From Microbacteriaceae bacterium (GTDB taxonomy: Bacteria > Actinomycetota > Actinomycetes > Actinomycetales > Microbacteriaceae), in assembly GCA_030841285.1 (NCBI GenBank), contig JAVECW010000113.1:33170-97169 (forward strand): 64,000 bases of DNA. The letters run 5' to 3'. The notes under the pieces were generated by a model. It made no database searches. It was given only the letters and a program-made list of their open reading frames with translations, and was not told the origin of the DNA. This document shows, piece by piece, positions 63,491 to 64,000 of the stretch (position 1 is its first letter; each line of letters starts with the position of its first letter). Both the position numbers and the translations under genes were made by a program.

Positions 63491-64000
63491 GGGGTCACCT
63501 CGGTTTCCACGCTTCGGCCCTTCTCCCGGCTTCCTGTCGCGTTCGTCAGGCCGGCACCGAGGCGCAGCTCATCATCGGCGAGCGCCGAGACGAAGTCGGT
63601 GTCGTGCGTCACGGCGATCACGGCAGTGCCGGTGTTGAGTTCAGTGGCGAGTAGTGCGACGATCTCCCGCCAGGTGCGTGAATCCTGGCCGAACGTTGGT
63701 TCATCGAGAAGGAGGATGCGCGGCCGCGTTGCGAGCACGGTCGCCACGGACAGGCGGCGCTGCTCACCCCCGGACAGCGTGAACGGGTTCGCGGATGCCA
63801 GCCGGTCAAGCCGGAGACGCGAGAGCAACTCGTCGACGCGTGCGGCGGTCTCGGTCGCGGTCAGTCCCGCCGCCCTGGGTCCGACCGAGAGCTCCTCGCG
63901 CACCGTGGCGGCCAGGAACTGGTGCTCAGGCTCCTGAAAGACCGTGCCGATCCTGGTGAGAAGCTCCCTCGACCTCCAGCGCGTCGGCACCGGGCCCGCC
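63487..64000 (-). CDS. ECF transporter ATP-binding subunit, 5' part beyond window
   Basis: The frame is open to the right edge, so the N-terminus with Walker A is missing. Visible are the Q loop (GTVFQEPEHQFLAATVREEL), the signature LSGGEQRRLSVA, Walker B RILLLDEPTFGQDSRTW and the H loop AVTHD. These are typical of the energy-coupling-factor ATPases (EcfA/CbiO). A GTG at 63990 is in frame but is inside the domain and is not the true start. Confidence 0.9.
   Translation of the reverse strand, partial: AGPVPTRWRSRELLTRIGTVFQEPEHQFLAATVREELSVGPRAAGLTATETAARVDELLSRLRLDRLASANPFTLSGGEQRRLSVATVLATRPRILLLDEPTFGQDSRTWREIVALLATELNTGTAVIAVTHDTDFVSALADDELRLGAGLTNATGSREKGRSVETEVTP

Overview
The window is chromosomal backbone from a high-GC Gram-positive actinobacterium, most likely a member of the Microbacteriaceae. 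The evidence is the roughly 64-65% GC content, the ClpP1/ClpP2 pair behind trigger factor, a RNase E/G with long disordered arms, an ultrashort translational T-box in front of ileS, a Rv2466c-type thioredoxin-fold protein, an O-type truncated haemoglobin, and the abundance of DUF4031/DUF4233-type genes. There is no rRNA, prophage, insertion sequence or CRISPR array. The genus cannot be settled from the sequence alone.

Layout. 1-4.7 kb is accessory: a substrate-binding-like protein cut by the window edge, a stand-alone condensation-domain protein, a small membrane protein, and a TetR repressor divergent from an NAD(P)-binding oxidoreductase with two operator-like palindromes between them. 4.7-15.2 kb (minus strand) carries tRNA-Ala, rsfS, a Pro/Ala-rich membrane-anchored protein, nadD, proA, proB, obg, rpmA, rplU and rne. 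15.5-21.8 kb has a VKOR-family protein, then ndk, a DUF4233 gene, folC and ileS under a T-box. 22-28.9 kb has a TetR/transporter pair, valS, two tandem GNAT acetyltransferases and a methyltransferase. 29-32 kb has an M3 peptidase and a Met/Cys-rich copper-storage-like protein. 32-36.5 kb is clpX-clpP2-clpP1-tig with tRNA-Pro. 36.7-47.6 kb has tRNA-Gly, a VOC protein, dps, a PaiB-like flavoprotein, a Nei-type glycosylase, a DivIVA-like coiled-coil protein, rpiB, the Rv2466c-like protein, pepN, an MscS channel, a haemoglobin and a small membrane protein. 47.6-57 kb has tesB, an ECF sigma/anti-sigma pair divergent from a Rieske lipoprotein and membrane partner, ettA, an ssb paralogue, msrA and nadE. 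57-64 kb has a LysR/MFS pair, tRNA-Arg, a thioredoxin-like protein, orn, tRNA-His, a zincin, and an ECF transporter T subunit with part of its ATPase at the right edge.

Regulation visible in the DNA. Seventeen genes start 6-7 nt after a TAnnnT-like -10 box, the signature of leaderless transcripts. The ECF sigma operon and the Rieske operon face each other with the same promoter pattern (TGAAC[C/G], 16-nt spacer, CGTTGATA). IleS translation is predicted to respond to uncharged tRNA-Ile. A 34-bp palindromic repeat family (GGTTTCGATACG...CTACTCAACC) occurs at least five times, three of them in tandem after msrA.

No clearly new multi-gene system stands out. The most interesting candidates are the ECF-sigma/Rieske regulon with matched divergent promoters, the very Met-rich four-helix copper protein, the single-cysteine (CPWA) Rv2466c homologue, the genome-wide word GGATGC/GCATCC (about threefold over a base-composition expectation by eye), and the tandem repeats with compensatory stem changes.
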